A stretch of DNA of 64,000 nucleotides from Nocardioides hwasunensis (GTDB lineage Bacteria; Actinomycetota; Actinomycetes; Propionibacteriales; Nocardioidaceae), in assembly GCF_014779665.1 (NCBI RefSeq), contig NZ_JACXYY010000003.1, positions 538,210 to 602,209 on the forward strand, written 5' to 3'. This document shows positions 45,559 through 56,530 of the stretch, piece after piece. The position numbers were made by a program, and so were the translations under genes. Below the pieces are notes generated by a model. It was given only the letters and a program-made list of their open reading frames with translations, searched no databases and was not told the origin of the DNA. The first letter of the stretch is position 1, and every line of letters begins with the position of its first letter.

Positions 45559-46677
45559 CTAGTGGCGGAACGTCCACGGGTCGGTGCACAGCGTGCTGAC
45601 CCGGGTCTCGACCCTAACGCCTGCCTCCGCGCGCAGCCGAGCCTCCACCGCCGGGAGCCAGGTCCACTCCGCGGCCCAGTGCGAGACGTCGACCAGCGCC
45701 GGTCCGCCGTGCTCGAGGAACTCCCCCGCCCGGTGGTGCCGCAGGTCGCTGGTGACGTAGACGTCCACGTCGCTGCGGGCCAGCTCGTCGAGCAGGAAGT
45801 CACCTGCCCCGCCGCAGACCGCGACCCGGCGCACCGGGCGGTCGGCATAGCCGGCCACGCGTACGCCGTGGGCGGTGCTGGGCAGCGCCCGCGAGACCCG
45901 GGCGGCGAACTGGTCGAGGGTCGTGGGCTCGACGGTGCCGATCCGCCCCGTGCCGGTGGTGGCCGAGCGCGAGTCGGCGAGCGCGACCACGTCGAACGCC
46001 GGCTCCTCGTAGGGGTGCGCGGCCAGCAGCGCCCGCACCACCGCCGTACGACGTCCGCGCGGCGCGATCACCTCGATCCGCACCTCCTCGACGACCTCGA
46101 GGTCGCCCACCCGGCCGATCGCCGGGTGCGCCCCGTCCAGCGGACGGAAGCGGCCCTCCCCGGACGACGTCCACGACGCGGAGTCGTAGTCGCCGATCCG
46201 CCCCGCACCGGCCTCGTGGAGCGCCTCGCGAACCACGTCGGCGGAGTCGACCGGGACGAAGACCACGATCTTGTCGAGGGGGGCCGGCGGGGCCGCCCGG
46301 ATCGGCTCCAGGTCGCTCAGGCCGAGGGCGAGCGCCAGCGACTCCGAGACGCCCGAGACGGCCTGGTCGGCATTGGTGTGCGCGGTCAGCAGCGCACACC
46401 CGCCCGCGGTCAACGTGTGGAGCGTGCGCCCCTTCGGCGTCGTCGCGGCCACGGACGTCACGCCTCCGAGGAACAGCGGGTGGTGCACCACGAGCAGGTC
46501 GGCACCCCACTCCACCGCCTCACGGGCGACCTCGATCGTCGGGTCGACCGCGAACATCACCCGCGCGACCTCGGCCGAGGGATCGCCCGACACCAGCCCC
46601 ACGGCGTCCCACGAGTCGGCGGTGGCCGGGGGGTACCAGGTGTGCAGCAGGTCGACGACGTCCGCGAGCGTGGGCAT
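45559..46677 (-). CDS. Nif3-like dinuclear metal centre protein
   Basis: 372 residues: Nif3 halves flank an inserted domain, as in the Bacillus YqfO type. Metal ligands: His pair in LLVVHHPLFLG, AHTNAD, and C-terminal DVSHWAAEW. Likely a toroidal hexamer with two metals per subunit; it is often assigned as GTP cyclohydrolase-like, without firm evidence. Its neighbour is the zinc-ribbon coiled-coil protein. Confidence 0.9.
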   Translation of the reverse strand: MPTLADVVDLLHTWYPPATADSWDAVGLVSGDPSAEVARVMFAVDPTIEVAREAVEWGADLLVVHHPLFLGGVTSVAATTPKGRTLHTLTAGGCALLTAHTNADQAVSGVSESLALALGLSDLEPIRAAPPAPLDKIVVFVPVDSADVVREALHEAGAGRIGDYDSASWTSSGEGRFRPLDGAHPAIGRVGDLEVVEEVRIEVIAPRGRRTAVVRALLAAHPYEEPAFDVVALADSRSATTGTGRIGTVEPTTLDQFAARVSRALPSTAHGVRVAGYADRPVRRVAVCGGAGDFLLDELARSDVDVYVTSDLRHHRAGEFLEHGGPALVDVSHWAAEWTWLPAVEARLRAEAGVRVETRVSTLCTDPWTFRH

Positions 46678-46700
46678 GCGCGCAGGCTAGTGGACCCCTG

Positions 46701-48242
<1,542 letters not shown>

Positions 48243-48298
48243 GGGCCCACTGTGGCACGCGTCACGCGCGCGGACGAGGGTCCGCAGGGACGTGGTGG

Positions 48299-48370
48299 TG
48301 CGTCGGGACGGTTTCGAACCGCCGACCGCTCGGGTGTAAACCGAGTGCTCTACCGCTGAGCTACCGACGC
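48299..48370 (-). tRNA. tRNA-Val (anticodon UAC)
   Basis: 72 nt, minus strand. Acceptor stem GCGTCGG with CCGACGC and discriminator A; D arm GCTCAGCGGTAGAGC; anticodon arm CTCGG-TTTACAC-CCGAG with anticodon TAC; T arm with TTCGAAA. No CCA is encoded in the gene. Confidence 0.96.
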
Positions 48371-48460
48371 GGGAGTGGCACAGACTACGGGACCCGGCTC
48401 ACCGGGCAGAAACCACCGGCGCGGGGCCTGGAGGACGCTCAGGCACCCGGAGGGAAATGA

Positions 48461-48498
48461 GTTGAGCCGCTGGCGTCTCGGGTCACCAGCGGCTCAAC
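48461..48498. terminator. 13-bp perfect hairpin between peroxiredoxin gene and tRNA-Val
   Basis: GTTGAGCCGCTGG (48461-48473) and its exact complement (48486-48498) with a 12-base loop. It lies 103 bp after the peroxiredoxin stop and about 90 bp before the tRNA. Probably a terminator for the upstream transcript, though it lacks a T tract. The 230-bp gap holds no other recognised feature. Confidence 0.5.
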
Positions 48499-48600
48499 AA
48501 GGAAGAGATTACACGCTGGGCCAAGGCTGTCCCGGGAAACGTCCAAAAGCGTCCGACCTGTCTAGACCGGAGCGCTGATCTCGCCCCTACGGGTGAGCTC

Positions 48601-49074
48601 TCAGGAGACTGCGGCGTGCAGCTCGCGCAGGTGCTCGTCGAGGTCGCGTCCGTCCGGGTTCGCGTTGTGCACCGACCACCGGAGCCGCCCGTCGCGGTCC
48701 ACGACGTACGACGAGCGGCGCGGGGCGCCCTTGACGTGGTCGAAGACCTCGTAGGCGGAGGCGACCGCACCGTGCGGCCAGAAGTCCGAGAGCAACGGGA
48801 AGTTGAGTCCCTCGGTCTCGGCGAAGTGTCGCAGCGCGTAGACCGGGTCGCACGAGAGGGCGAGCACCTCGGTGTCGAAGCTGAGGAACTCGTCGAGCCG
48901 GTCGCGCACGCCCGACATCTCGCCGGTGCAGACGCCGGTGAACGCGAACGGGAAGAACATCAGCGCGACCGCCTTGCGTCCGCGGAAGTCGCTGAGCCGG
49001 ACGTCCTGGCCGAACTGGTCGCGCAGGGTGAAGTCGGGTGCCTCGTCTCCGATGCACAGTCCCGTGCGGGTCAC
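48601..49074 (-). CDS. AhpE-like peroxiredoxin
   Basis: 157 residues. Peroxidatic Cys49 in PFAFTGVCTGE, with the Thr and an Arg (about 120) expected for the active site; no resolving cysteine in the usual position, so it is of one-cysteine AhpE type. Reduces hydroperoxides. GTG at 49074 overlaps the stop of the acyl-CoA synthetase gene by four bases, so these are in one transcript. Confidence 0.9.
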   Translation of the reverse strand: MTRTGLCIGDEAPDFTLRDQFGQDVRLSDFRGRKAVALMFFPFAFTGVCTGEMSGVRDRLDEFLSFDTEVLALSCDPVYALRHFAETEGLNFPLLSDFWPHGAVASAYEVFDHVKGAPRRSSYVVDRDGRLRWSVHNANPDGRDLDEHLRELHAAVS

Positions 49075-50705
49075 GCCTCGTCGTCCTTCGTCTCGTCGTC
49101 CCACCCGCTCAGGTCCCGCTTGAGGACCTTGCCGGTGGCGTTGCGCGGCAGCTCGTCGAGGAACACGATCTCGCGCGGGACCTTGAACCTGGCCAGGTGG
49201 GCCCGCACGTGGTCACGCAGCTCGTCCTCCGACACGTCGCCGGTGCGCACCACGAAGGCGCGCAGTCGCTGACCATAGTCCTCGTCGTCGACACCCAGCG
49301 CAGCGACCTCCCCCACGCGCGGATGGGCGATCAGGCAGTCCTCGACCTCCTGCGGGAAGACGTTCTCGCCCCCGGAGACGATCATGTCGTCATCGCGGCC
49401 CGCGACGTGCAGCCGCCCGCGCTCGTCGTAGTAGCCGACGTCGCCGGAGGCCATGAGCCCGTCGACGACCTCCTTGGACCCGCCGTTGGTGTAGCCCTCG
49501 AACAGCAGGCCGTTGCCGACGAAGATCCGTCCGGTCCGGCCCTGCGGCACCTCGGCGCCGGCGTCGTCGAGGATCCGCACGACCGTGCCGTAGGGAGGCT
49601 TCCCGGCGGAGGTGGGGTCCGCCCGCAGGTCCTGCGGCGTCGCGATGGACGCGTAGGCGACCTCGGTGGAGCCGTAGATGTTGTAGAGGTTGTCGCCGAA
49701 GCGGTCCATCCAGGCCTGCGCCAGGGTGGCCGGCAGCGCGGAGCCCGAGGAGGCCACGACCCGCACCCGAGACAGGTCGAACCCGTCGAGCTGTCCCGGG
49801 CCGAGCGCCAGCATCCGCTGCAGCATCACCGGGATGACGACCAGCGACTGGCAGCGCTCGTCCTGCGTGGTCCGCAGCGCCTCCGCCGGGTCGAACGTGC
49901 GCCGCAGCACCACCGTGGAGCCGAGCAGCATCGCGAGCGCGAGGTGGGCGAAGCCCCAGGTGTGGAACAGCGGGGCGGCGATGTGCGTGCGCCAGCCGGC
50001 CCGCAGGGGCATCCGGGAGAGCAGCGAGACAGCGGCGTCGATGCCGGCCTCGTTGCGCGGAGCGCCTTTCGGGGTGCCGGTGGTGCCGGAGGTGAGGATC
50101 ACGATCCGGGCATGGCGCCGCGGCGGCTGCAGGTCGCCGTCGTCGTACGCCGCCACGAGCCGCTCGATCGTCTCGGCGTCCGCCGCGGCCGTGTCGGTCC
50201 AGGCCAGCAGCCGACGGGTCGCGTGCGCGCCGGCGAGCAGGCCGGTGAACTCCTCGTCGTGGATCACCAGGCTGGGGGCCTCGCGAGCGAGCACGTCGAC
50301 CAGCTGGGGGCCGGCGAAGGCGGTGTTGAGGTAGAGGATGTCGGCGCCCAGCCTCGCGATCGCGATCGAGGCCTCGACGAAGCCGCGGTGGTTGCGGCAC
50401 ATGACCGCGACCGAGTCGCCCTCCCCCACGCCTCGCTCGCCGAGCGCGCGGGCCAGGGAGTTGGAGCGGCGGTGCAGCTCGCCCCAGGTCAGCTCACCCA
50501 GCTCGTCGACCACGCCGACCTGGTCGGGCGCCCGCGCCGCGAGGGTGGCGAACCCACCGGCGGGCCCGGTCCCCCAGCGCAGCACCACGCGGCCGATGCC
50601 CGCGAGCGTCCGCGGGCCGTAGGGCCGGATGACGCCCGAGCGGCCGAGCACCCGCAGCGCCGTGCCGGCTGCGCCGAGCCGTCCCGAGAGACCGGCTGAC
50701 GTCAC
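49071..50705 (-). CDS. AMP-forming acyl-CoA synthetase
   Basis: 544 residues with the motifs ILTSGTTGTPKGAP, IYGSTEVAYAS, and GRDDDMIVSGGENVFPQE, and the catalytic Lys in ELPRNATGKVLKRDL. Typical fatty-acid or other carboxylate activating enzyme. GTG start at 50705 overlaps the DUF3052 gene by four bases. The order is DUF3052, this gene, then peroxiredoxin. Confidence 0.9.
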   Translation of the reverse strand: MTSAGLSGRLGAAGTALRVLGRSGVIRPYGPRTLAGIGRVVLRWGTGPAGGFATLAARAPDQVGVVDELGELTWGELHRRSNSLARALGERGVGEGDSVAVMCRNHRGFVEASIAIARLGADILYLNTAFAGPQLVDVLAREAPSLVIHDEEFTGLLAGAHATRRLLAWTDTAAADAETIERLVAAYDDGDLQPPRRHARIVILTSGTTGTPKGAPRNEAGIDAAVSLLSRMPLRAGWRTHIAAPLFHTWGFAHLALAMLLGSTVVLRRTFDPAEALRTTQDERCQSLVVIPVMLQRMLALGPGQLDGFDLSRVRVVASSGSALPATLAQAWMDRFGDNLYNIYGSTEVAYASIATPQDLRADPTSAGKPPYGTVVRILDDAGAEVPQGRTGRIFVGNGLLFEGYTNGGSKEVVDGLMASGDVGYYDERGRLHVAGRDDDMIVSGGENVFPQEVEDCLIAHPRVGEVAALGVDDEDYGQRLRAFVVRTGDVSEDELRDHVRAHLARFKVPREIVFLDELPRNATGKVLKRDLSGWDDETKDDEA

Positions 50706-51130
50706 GCGGGGGTCTTGGGTGCCACCAGCCGGGTGGCCTGCCAGTCCTTGCTGACCGCCGCGGTCGTGGTCTGGGCGAGGCCGGCGATCGGTGCCGCCTC
50801 GGACACGTCGGCGGCGTCCACGGTGCCGGGGCGACCGACCTTCGGCGTGAGCAGCCAGATCGAGCCACCGCCCACCAGGTCCGTCAGCGCGTCGACGAGG
50901 CCGTCCACGAGATCACCGTCGTCGTCGCGCCACCACAGCAGCACGGCATCCACGACGTTGCCGTAGTCCCCGTCCACCATGTCGGCGTCGATGGCGTCCT
51001 CGACGGCGACGCGCAGCTCGTCGTCGGTGTCGTTGTCCCAGCCGAGTTCCTGGACGACCATGCCGGGCTTGAGCCCCAGCCGGTCCGCCGTGCCTGCCGC
51101 CGGGGCAGAGTCGCCCACCGTCGAGCTCAC
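50702..51130 (-). CDS. DUF3052 family protein
   Basis: 142 residues. RLGLKPGMVVQELGWDNDTDDELRV, GDLVDGLVDALTDLVGGGSIWLLTPK and DWQATRLVAPK are the DUF3052 hallmarks. The family, found only in actinobacteria, is commonly the divergent neighbour of aceE, as here. Function unknown. GTG start at 51130; the last codons overlap the acyl-CoA synthetase start. Confidence 0.85.
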   Translation of the reverse strand: MSSTVGDSAPAAGTADRLGLKPGMVVQELGWDNDTDDELRVAVEDAIDADMVDGDYGNVVDAVLLWWRDDDGDLVDGLVDALTDLVGGGSIWLLTPKVGRPGTVDAADVSEAAPIAGLAQTTTAAVSKDWQATRLVAPKTPA

Positions 51131-51252
51131 GCAGTGCCTCCCATGTTCGTGGCGCGCGCGGGGACCGCGCACGTGTGCCGCACAGTCCACAGGAACACGG
51201 CAGGAGCCGCAACCCCGGCCCCCCAGTGCGGACGTCGTCTCGCGCACGCGCG

Positions 51253-51266
51253 CACTACCCATGGGT
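51253..51266. promoter_or_regulatory. 14-bp palindrome upstream of aceE
   Basis: CTACCCATGGGTAG is perfectly self-complementary, 39 bp upstream of the aceE start and 123 bp upstream of the divergent DUF3052 start. Candidate operator for pyruvate dehydrogenase control. Confidence 0.45.
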
Positions 51267-51304
51267 AGATTTCGTGGCGGCTGGTCGCGTGACACGATGA
51301 GCAC

Positions 51305-54085
51305 GTGAGTGACGCCGAGAAGCCCAGCAAGAGCCCCGTCGCGTCGGTGATCCACGAGGGGCTCCCGACCCAGCTGCCCGACATCGATCCCGACGAGACC
51401 CAGGAGTGGCTCGCGTCGTTCGACGCGATGCTCGACGACCGGGGTCGCGACCGGGCCCGCTACGTGATGCTGCGCCTGCTCGAGCGCGCGCGCGAGAAGC
51501 AGGTCGGCGTGCCGGCCCTGAGGTCCACCGACTACATCAACACCATCCCCCCGGAGCGGGAGCCGTGGTTCCCCGGCGACGAGGAGGTCGAGCGCCGCAT
51601 CCGCGCGTTCATCCGCTGGAACGCCGCGGTCATGGTCTCCTCCGCCAATCGCAAGGGCCTCGAGGTCGGCGGCCACATCGCCACCTACCAGTCCTCCGCC
51701 AGCCTCTACGAGGTCGGCTTCAACCACTTCTTCCGCGGCAAGGACCACGAGGGCGGCGGCGACCAGCTCTACATCCAGGGCCACGGCTCTCCGGGCGTCT
51801 ACGCCCGCGCCTTCCTCGAGGGCCGCCTCAGCGAGGAGCAGCTCTACCGCTTCCGCCAGGAGGTCCAGCACGGCAAGGGCGCCGGCCTGCCGTCGTACCC
51901 CCACCCGCGCCTGATGCCCGACTTCTGGGAGTTCCCGACCGTGTCGATGGGCCTCACGGCCATCAACTCGATCTACCAGGCACGGTTCAACCGCTACCTC
52001 GACAACCGCGGCATCAAGGACACCTCGCAGCAGAACGTGTGGGCCTTCATGGGTGACGGCGAGATGGCCGAGCCCGAGTCGCTCGGCGCGATCCGCGTCG
52101 CGGCGCGCGAGGAGCTCGACAACCTCACGTGGGTCATCAACTGCAACCTCCAGCAGCTCGACGGCCCGGTCACGGGCAACGGCAAGATCATGCAGGAGCT
52201 CGAGTCGAACTTCCGCGGTGCCGGCTGGAACGTGATCAAGGTCGTCTGGGGTCGCGAGTGGGACGCGCTGCTCGCCAAGGACATGGACGGCGCGCTGGTC
52301 AACCGGATGAACTCCACCCCCGACGGTGCGTTCCAGACCTACTCGACCGAGGACGGCGCCTACGTCCGCGAGAACTTCTTCGGCAGCGACCCCCGCCTGC
52401 GCAAGATGGTCGAGCACATGTCCGACCAGCAGATCGAGAAGCTGCCGCGCGGTGGTCACGACTACCGCAAGGTGTACGCCGCGTTCGACGCCGCCGCCAA
52501 GCACACCGGTCAGCCGACGGTGATCCTGGCCCACACCATCAAGGGCTGGACGATCGACGCCCTCGAGGGCAAGAACGCCACCCACCAGATGAAGAAGCTG
52601 ACCCTCCCGGACCTCAAGAAGTTCCGCGACCGGCTCTACCTCCCGATCAGCGACCGCGACCTCGAGGAGTCCTACGAGAAGACGGGTGGCGCGCCGTTCT
52701 ACCACCCCGGCGCCGACTCCCCGGAGATCGAGTACATGCTCGAGCGGCGCAAGGCCCTGGGCGGCTCGATCCCGCGCCGCGTCAACCGGGCACCCGCGCT
52801 CAAGCTGCCCGGTGACGAGCTCTACGCCGAGCTCAAGCAGGGCTCGGGCAAGAACAAGTTCGCCTCGACGATGGCCGCCGTCCGTCTCCTGCGCGACTGG
52901 ATGAAGGACCCCGAGATCGGGGACCGCCTCGTCCCGATCGCGCCCGACGAGTACCGCACGTTCGGCATGGACTCGATGTTCCCGAGCGCCAAGGTCTACA
53001 ACCCGGGCGGCCAGCAGTACGAGTCGGTCGACCGCAAGATGCTGCTCTCCTACAAGGAGTCCAAGCAGGGCCAGATGCTGCACGAGGGCATCTCCGAGGC
53101 GGGCGCGATGGCGTCGGCCACGGCGGCAGGGTCGGCGTACGCCACGCACGGCGAGCACATGATCCCGTTCTACATCTTCTACTCGATGTTCGGGTTCCAG
53201 CGCACCGGCGACTCCATCTGGGCCATGGCCGACCAGCTCGCCCGTGGCTTCCTCATCGGCGCCACCGCCGGTCGCACCACGCTGACCGGCGAGGGCCTCC
53301 AGCACGCCGACGGCCACTCGCCGCTGATCGCCGCGACCAACCCGGCGATCGTGCACTACGACCCGGCGTTCGCCTACGAGATCAGCCACATCATGCAGAA
53401 CGGCCTCGAGCGGATGTACGGCACCGGTGGCCCGGACGGCAACGGCGAGGACGTCATCTTCTACCTCACCGTCTACAACGAGCCGGTCTCGCAGCCGGCC
53501 GAGCCGTCCGACGTCGACCTCGAGGGCATCCTCCGGGGCATCCACAAGGTCTCCACCGCCGAGGGCGAGGGCCCCCGGGTCCAGCTGATGGCCTCCGGTG
53601 TCGGCTACCCGTGGATCGACGAGGCTGCCCGGATCCTCGCCGAGGAGTGGGGCGTGCAGTCCGACCTGTGGTCAGTCACCTCCTGGAACGAGCTGGCACG
53701 TGACGGCGCGGCCGCGGAGCAGTGGAACCTGCTCAACCCGGGCGCGGAGAAGCGCACCGCGTTCGTCAGCGACAAGCTCGCCGGCGCGCAGGGTCCCGTC
53801 GTGGCCGTGTCCGACTACATGCGGGCCGTCCCGCTGCAGATCGCGCGCTGGGTCCCCGCCGACTACCGCGTGCTCGGTGCCGACGGCTTCGGGTTCGCCG
53901 ACACCCGCCCGGCCGCCCGTCGCTTTTTCCACATCGACGCCGTCAGCGTCGTCGTGCAGGCCCTGCAGGCCCTCGCCGACGCCGGCGAGGTGCCGGTGGA
54001 GAAGGTCGTCGAGGCCGCGCAGCGCTACAAGATCGACGACCCGACCGCCACGAAGGACATCAAGCAGGAGGGTGGCGACGCCTGA
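51305..54085 (+). CDS. aceE: Pyruvate dehydrogenase E1, homodimeric type
   Basis: 926 residues, the AceE class. TPP-binding [14 protein letters not shown] and pyrimidine-domain residues [12 protein letters not shown] are visible; ends [14 protein letters not shown]. It decarboxylates pyruvate and passes the acetyl group to the dihydrolipoyl transferase, feeding acetyl-CoA into central metabolism and the fatty acid genes downstream. GTG start at 51305 lacks a strong ribosome binding site. The E2 and E3 genes are not in the window. Confidence 0.97.
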   Translation: MSDAEKPSKSPVASVIHEGLPTQLPDIDPDETQEWLASFDAMLDDRGRDRARYVMLRLLERAREKQVGVPALRSTDYINTIPPEREPWFPGDEEVERRIRAFIRWNAAVMVSSANRKGLEVGGHIATYQSSASLYEVGFNHFFRGKDHEGGGDQLYIQGHGSPGVYARAFLEGRLSEEQLYRFRQEVQHGKGAGLPSYPHPRLMPDFWEFPTVSMGLTAINSIYQARFNRYLDNRGIKDTSQQNVWAFMGDGEMAEPESLGAIRVAAREELDNLTWVINCNLQQLDGPVTGNGKIMQELESNFRGAGWNVIKVVWGREWDALLAKDMDGALVNRMNSTPDGAFQTYSTEDGAYVRENFFGSDPRLRKMVEHMSDQQIEKLPRGGHDYRKVYAAFDAAAKHTGQPTVILAHTIKGWTIDALEGKNATHQMKKLTLPDLKKFRDRLYLPISDRDLEESYEKTGGAPFYHPGADSPEIEYMLERRKALGGSIPRRVNRAPALKLPGDELYAELKQGSGKNKFASTMAAVRLLRDWMKDPEIGDRLVPIAPDEYRTFGMDSMFPSAKVYNPGGQQYESVDRKMLLSYKESKQGQMLHEGISEAGAMASATAAGSAYATHGEHMIPFYIFYSMFGFQRTGDSIWAMADQLARGFLIGATAGRTTLTGEGLQHADGHSPLIAATNPAIVHYDPAFAYEISHIMQNGLERMYGTGGPDGNGEDVIFYLTVYNEPVSQPAEPSDVDLEGILRGIHKVSTAEGEGPRVQLMASGVGYPWIDEAARILAEEWGVQSDLWSVTSWNELARDGAAAEQWNLLNPGAEKRTAFVSDKLAGAQGPVVAVSDYMRAVPLQIARWVPADYRVLGADGFGFADTRPAARRFFHIDAVSVVVQALQALADAGEVPVEKVVEAAQRYKIDDPTATKDIKQEGGDA

Positions 54086-54130
54086 CGTTGCGACGTCGTG
54101 ACGAAACCAGCCTGACCGATCGCTTGCCGG

Positions 54131-54161
54131 AGCCCGTCTGAGGATCTTCCTCAGGCGGGCT
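54131..54161. terminator. Bidirectional hairpin between aceE and hydrolase gene
   Basis: AGCCCG-T-CTGAGGA and TCCTCAG-G-CGGGCT pair to a 14-bp stem with one T-G wobble and a 3-base loop. It lies between convergent genes and covers the hydrolase stop codon. Confidence 0.7.
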
Positions 54162-55137
54162 TCGCGCGTCGTGCGGCACGCACCGGCGCGAGTGGCGCAC
54201 CGCCCGCCTCGGCGTGGACCGGTGCGACGAGGGCGCCCTCCTCGAGCAGCTCGCGCCACCGCTCGCGGTCGTGGCGGCTCGGCTCCGTGGTGCGGATGAA
54301 GTCGCGCACGATCCTCACGAACCGCTCGGGGTGGTCCTTGTGCGGGAAGTGCCCGGCGTCCGGGATGATCTCGACCCGCGCCGACGGCGCGAGCGTGCCG
54401 GCGTTGCTCGCGTGCGCGACGGGGATGACCTGGTCGTCGGCACCCCAGACGACGCACATCGGCATCGCCTCGGTGAGGTAGGCACGGTCGGCCATCGTGA
54501 TGATCTGGCCCTTCCAGTCCACGACCGCTCGGACCACGTGCCGGATCGCGGCGCGGGTGCGTGCGTCCTGGAGGGAGTCGTAGATCGCGGCCACCTCGTC
54601 GAGGTCACGCAGGTGGCGCACGCCGCTCCTGGACAGCAGCTTCAGGGCAGCGGTGGTGGCGTGGCGGACTCCGGGCACGGCGAGCGCGCCCATCACCTGG
54701 TGGAAGCCGGGTGTCGTGATCGCCCGGATGGCCGGCGTCACCTCGGGGCCGAGCCCGCCGGACCCGACGAGCACCAGGCGCTCGGTGCGCTCGGGGAACT
54801 GGTAGGCGAACTGCATCGCCACTCCCCCGCCGAAGCTGTGCCCGACCACGGTCGCGGTGTCGATGCCGAGCACGGTCATCAGGTCGCGCATCCCGTTGGC
54901 GTAGCCGCCGACGCTGTAGTCGGCGCGGGGCTTGTCGGACTCGCCGTGGCCGAGCAGGTCGGGTGCGAGGACGGTGTGGGTGCGCGCCAGCCTGGCGATG
55001 ACCGGGGCCCAGGTCGTGTGGTCGCAGCCCAGCCCGTGGAGCAGCAGGACGACCGGGCCGGAGCCGGTGATGACGTACGCACGCCGGTGCCCGTGCACGG
55101 TGACGTGCTCGACCCGGGGGCTCGTGCGTCGGGGCAA
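54151..55137 (-). CDS. Alpha/beta hydrolase
   Basis: 328 residues. Oxyanion region VLLLHGLGCDHTTW, nucleophile Ser in VGHSFGGGVA, Asp in WGADDQVIP and His in PDAGHFPHKDHP. No substrate recognised. TTG at 55137 is chosen as the start because GGAGG lies 5 bases upstream; the frame is open to 55248, where the first codon would fall inside the FasR-like inverted repeat. The unusual start and the shared promoter region with the regulator suggest control by fatty acid status. Confidence 0.82.
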   Translation of the reverse strand: MPRRTSPRVEHVTVHGHRRAYVITGSGPVVLLLHGLGCDHTTWAPVIARLARTHTVLAPDLLGHGESDKPRADYSVGGYANGMRDLMTVLGIDTATVVGHSFGGGVAMQFAYQFPERTERLVLVGSGGLGPEVTPAIRAITTPGFHQVMGALAVPGVRHATTAALKLLSRSGVRHLRDLDEVAAIYDSLQDARTRAAIRHVVRAVVDWKGQIITMADRAYLTEAMPMCVVWGADDQVIPVAHASNAGTLAPSARVEIIPDAGHFPHKDHPERFVRIVRDFIRTTEPSRHDRERWRELLEEGALVAPVHAEAGGAPLAPVRAARRAKPA

Positions 55138-55235
55138 CGCGACCTCCGTGTGGCCGGGCGGGCAGGCAGGTCCCGGATTCAACCACGTGGCACTCGACCG
55201 TCTCCGACGGCCCGGGGGTGCGACGGAGAGCCTTC

Positions 55236-55248
55236 GTGGGAATCCCAC
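55236..55248. promoter_or_regulatory. Inverted repeat, FasR-like operator candidate 1
   Basis: GTGGGA-A-TCCCAC, a 13-bp inverted repeat 29 bp upstream of the regulator ATG. It matches, at 10 of 13 positions, the repeat before fabD (56447-56459); consensus GTRGGAAYCCYAC. Likely operator of the PucR-type regulator; inferred. Confidence 0.6.
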
Positions 55249-55277
55249 TACTCGTCTGACGCCACTACAGTCGTCCC

Positions 55278-56450
55278 ATGCCCCCGTCCAGACGCCGCGC
55301 CGCAGACGCCCTGCGCAACTCGACCGGGGCCCTCAGCACCGCCGCCACGGGTCGGATGTCGAGCGACCTGCCCTGGTTCGACGACCTCAGCGCGCAGGAC
55401 CGGTCGTGGGTCGGGCTGATCGTGCAGGCGGGCATCCGGGGCTTCGTCGACTGGTACGACCGCGAGGTCGAGGCCTCAGCCCACGACCCGCTCGACGTCG
55501 TGGTCTTCGGTGCCGCACCGCGCGAGCTGACGGGCGTCATCTCGCTGCAGCAGACCGTCGAGCTGGTCCGGCTCAGCATCCGGGTCGTGGAGACCACCGT
55601 CGACGACATCCTCGACCCCGAGGACGGCCCCCACGTCCACGCAGCCGTGCTGCTCTACGCCCGCGAGGTGGCTTTCGCGACCGCCGCCGTCTACGCCCGC
55701 GCCGCGGAGTCCCGCGGCGCGTGGGACGCCCGCCTCGAGGCCCTGGTCGTCGATGCCGTCGTCCGCGCCGAGACCGACGAGTCGGTCCTCTCCCGTGCCA
55801 GCGCACTGGGCTGGGGGGCACACGGCGACGTCGCGGTGGTGCTGGGATCCGTCCCTCCCCACCGCGCCGAGCTCGACGTCTTCGAGTCCGTACGCCGCTC
55901 GGCCCGCTCCGCCGACATGGACGCGCTGTGCGCCACCCAGGGCGACCGGCTGGTCGTCGTCCTGGGCGGGGTGAGCGACCCGCTGAAGGCCGCCACCCGC
56001 CTCATCGACCACTTCGGCGAGGGGCCGGTCGTCGTCGGGCCGGTCACCGCCGACCTCGCCCACGCCTACGCCTCGGCGCGCGACGCGCTCTCCGCCCACC
56101 GCGCCGCCAGCGGGTGGCCCGATGCGCCGCGCCCGGTCGCCAGCCGCGACCTGCTGCCCGAGCGTGCGCTCGCCGGCGACGGCCACGCGCGTCGCCACCT
56201 CGTCGACGAGGTCTACCTCCCGCTGGTGGCCGCGCGCGGCACCCTGCTCGAGACGATGGGCGCCTGGTTCGAGCACGGCTCGTCCATCGAGGGCACCGCC
56301 CGCGCGCTCTTCGTCCACCCCAACACGGTGCGCTACCGCCTGCGCCAGGTGGCCGACGTCACCGGCTGGTCGCCGACGCGGCCGCGCGAGGCGTTCGCGC
56401 TCCAGCTGGCCCTCATCCTGGGGCGGCAGTCGGGCCGCACCGAGTTGTAG
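55278..56450 (+). CDS. fasR: PucR-family transcriptional regulator of fatty acid synthesis (FasR-like)
   Basis: 390 residues. The N-terminal two thirds have no clear family motif; the C-terminal 60 residues carry the PucR-type helix-turn-helix (EGTARALFVHPNTVRYRLRQV). Streptomyces FasR, of this type, activates the fabD-fabH-acpP-fabF operon and is encoded in the same place. ATG at 55278. Two matching inverted repeats lie before it and before fabD, so autoregulation and control of the operon are likely. An effector such as acyl-CoA or malonyl-CoA is not shown. Confidence 0.83.
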   Translation: MPPSRRRAADALRNSTGALSTAATGRMSSDLPWFDDLSAQDRSWVGLIVQAGIRGFVDWYDREVEASAHDPLDVVVFGAAPRELTGVISLQQTVELVRLSIRVVETTVDDILDPEDGPHVHAAVLLYAREVAFATAAVYARAAESRGAWDARLEALVVDAVVRAETDESVLSRASALGWGAHGDVAVVLGSVPPHRAELDVFESVRRSARSADMDALCATQGDRLVVVLGGVSDPLKAATRLIDHFGEGPVVVGPVTADLAHAYASARDALSAHRAASGWPDAPRPVASRDLLPERALAGDGHARRHLVDEVYLPLVAARGTLLETMGAWFEHGSSIEGTARALFVHPNTVRYRLRQVADVTGWSPTRPREAFALQLALILGRQSGRTEL

Positions 56451-56459
56451 GAACCCTAC
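56447..56459. promoter_or_regulatory. Inverted repeat, FasR-like operator candidate 2
   Basis: GTAGGA-A-CCCTAC, extended by one base pair each side plus another to TTGTAGG/CCTACAA (56445-56461). It covers the regulator stop codon and lies 72 bp before the fabD start. It agrees in 10 of 13 positions with the repeat before the regulator gene. Likely operator of the fab operon. Confidence 0.62.
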
Positions 56460-56530
56460 AAGGATGTGGGGGTGAGTTTCGTCGGCGTCGGACCCGCGTC
56501 CCGGTCTCCGGACCCGGCAGAGTGGACCTC

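Noticed and set aside
48299..48370. tRNA-Val as attachment site of an integrated element
   Set aside because: No integrase, no repeated tRNA end and no change in gene content nearby.
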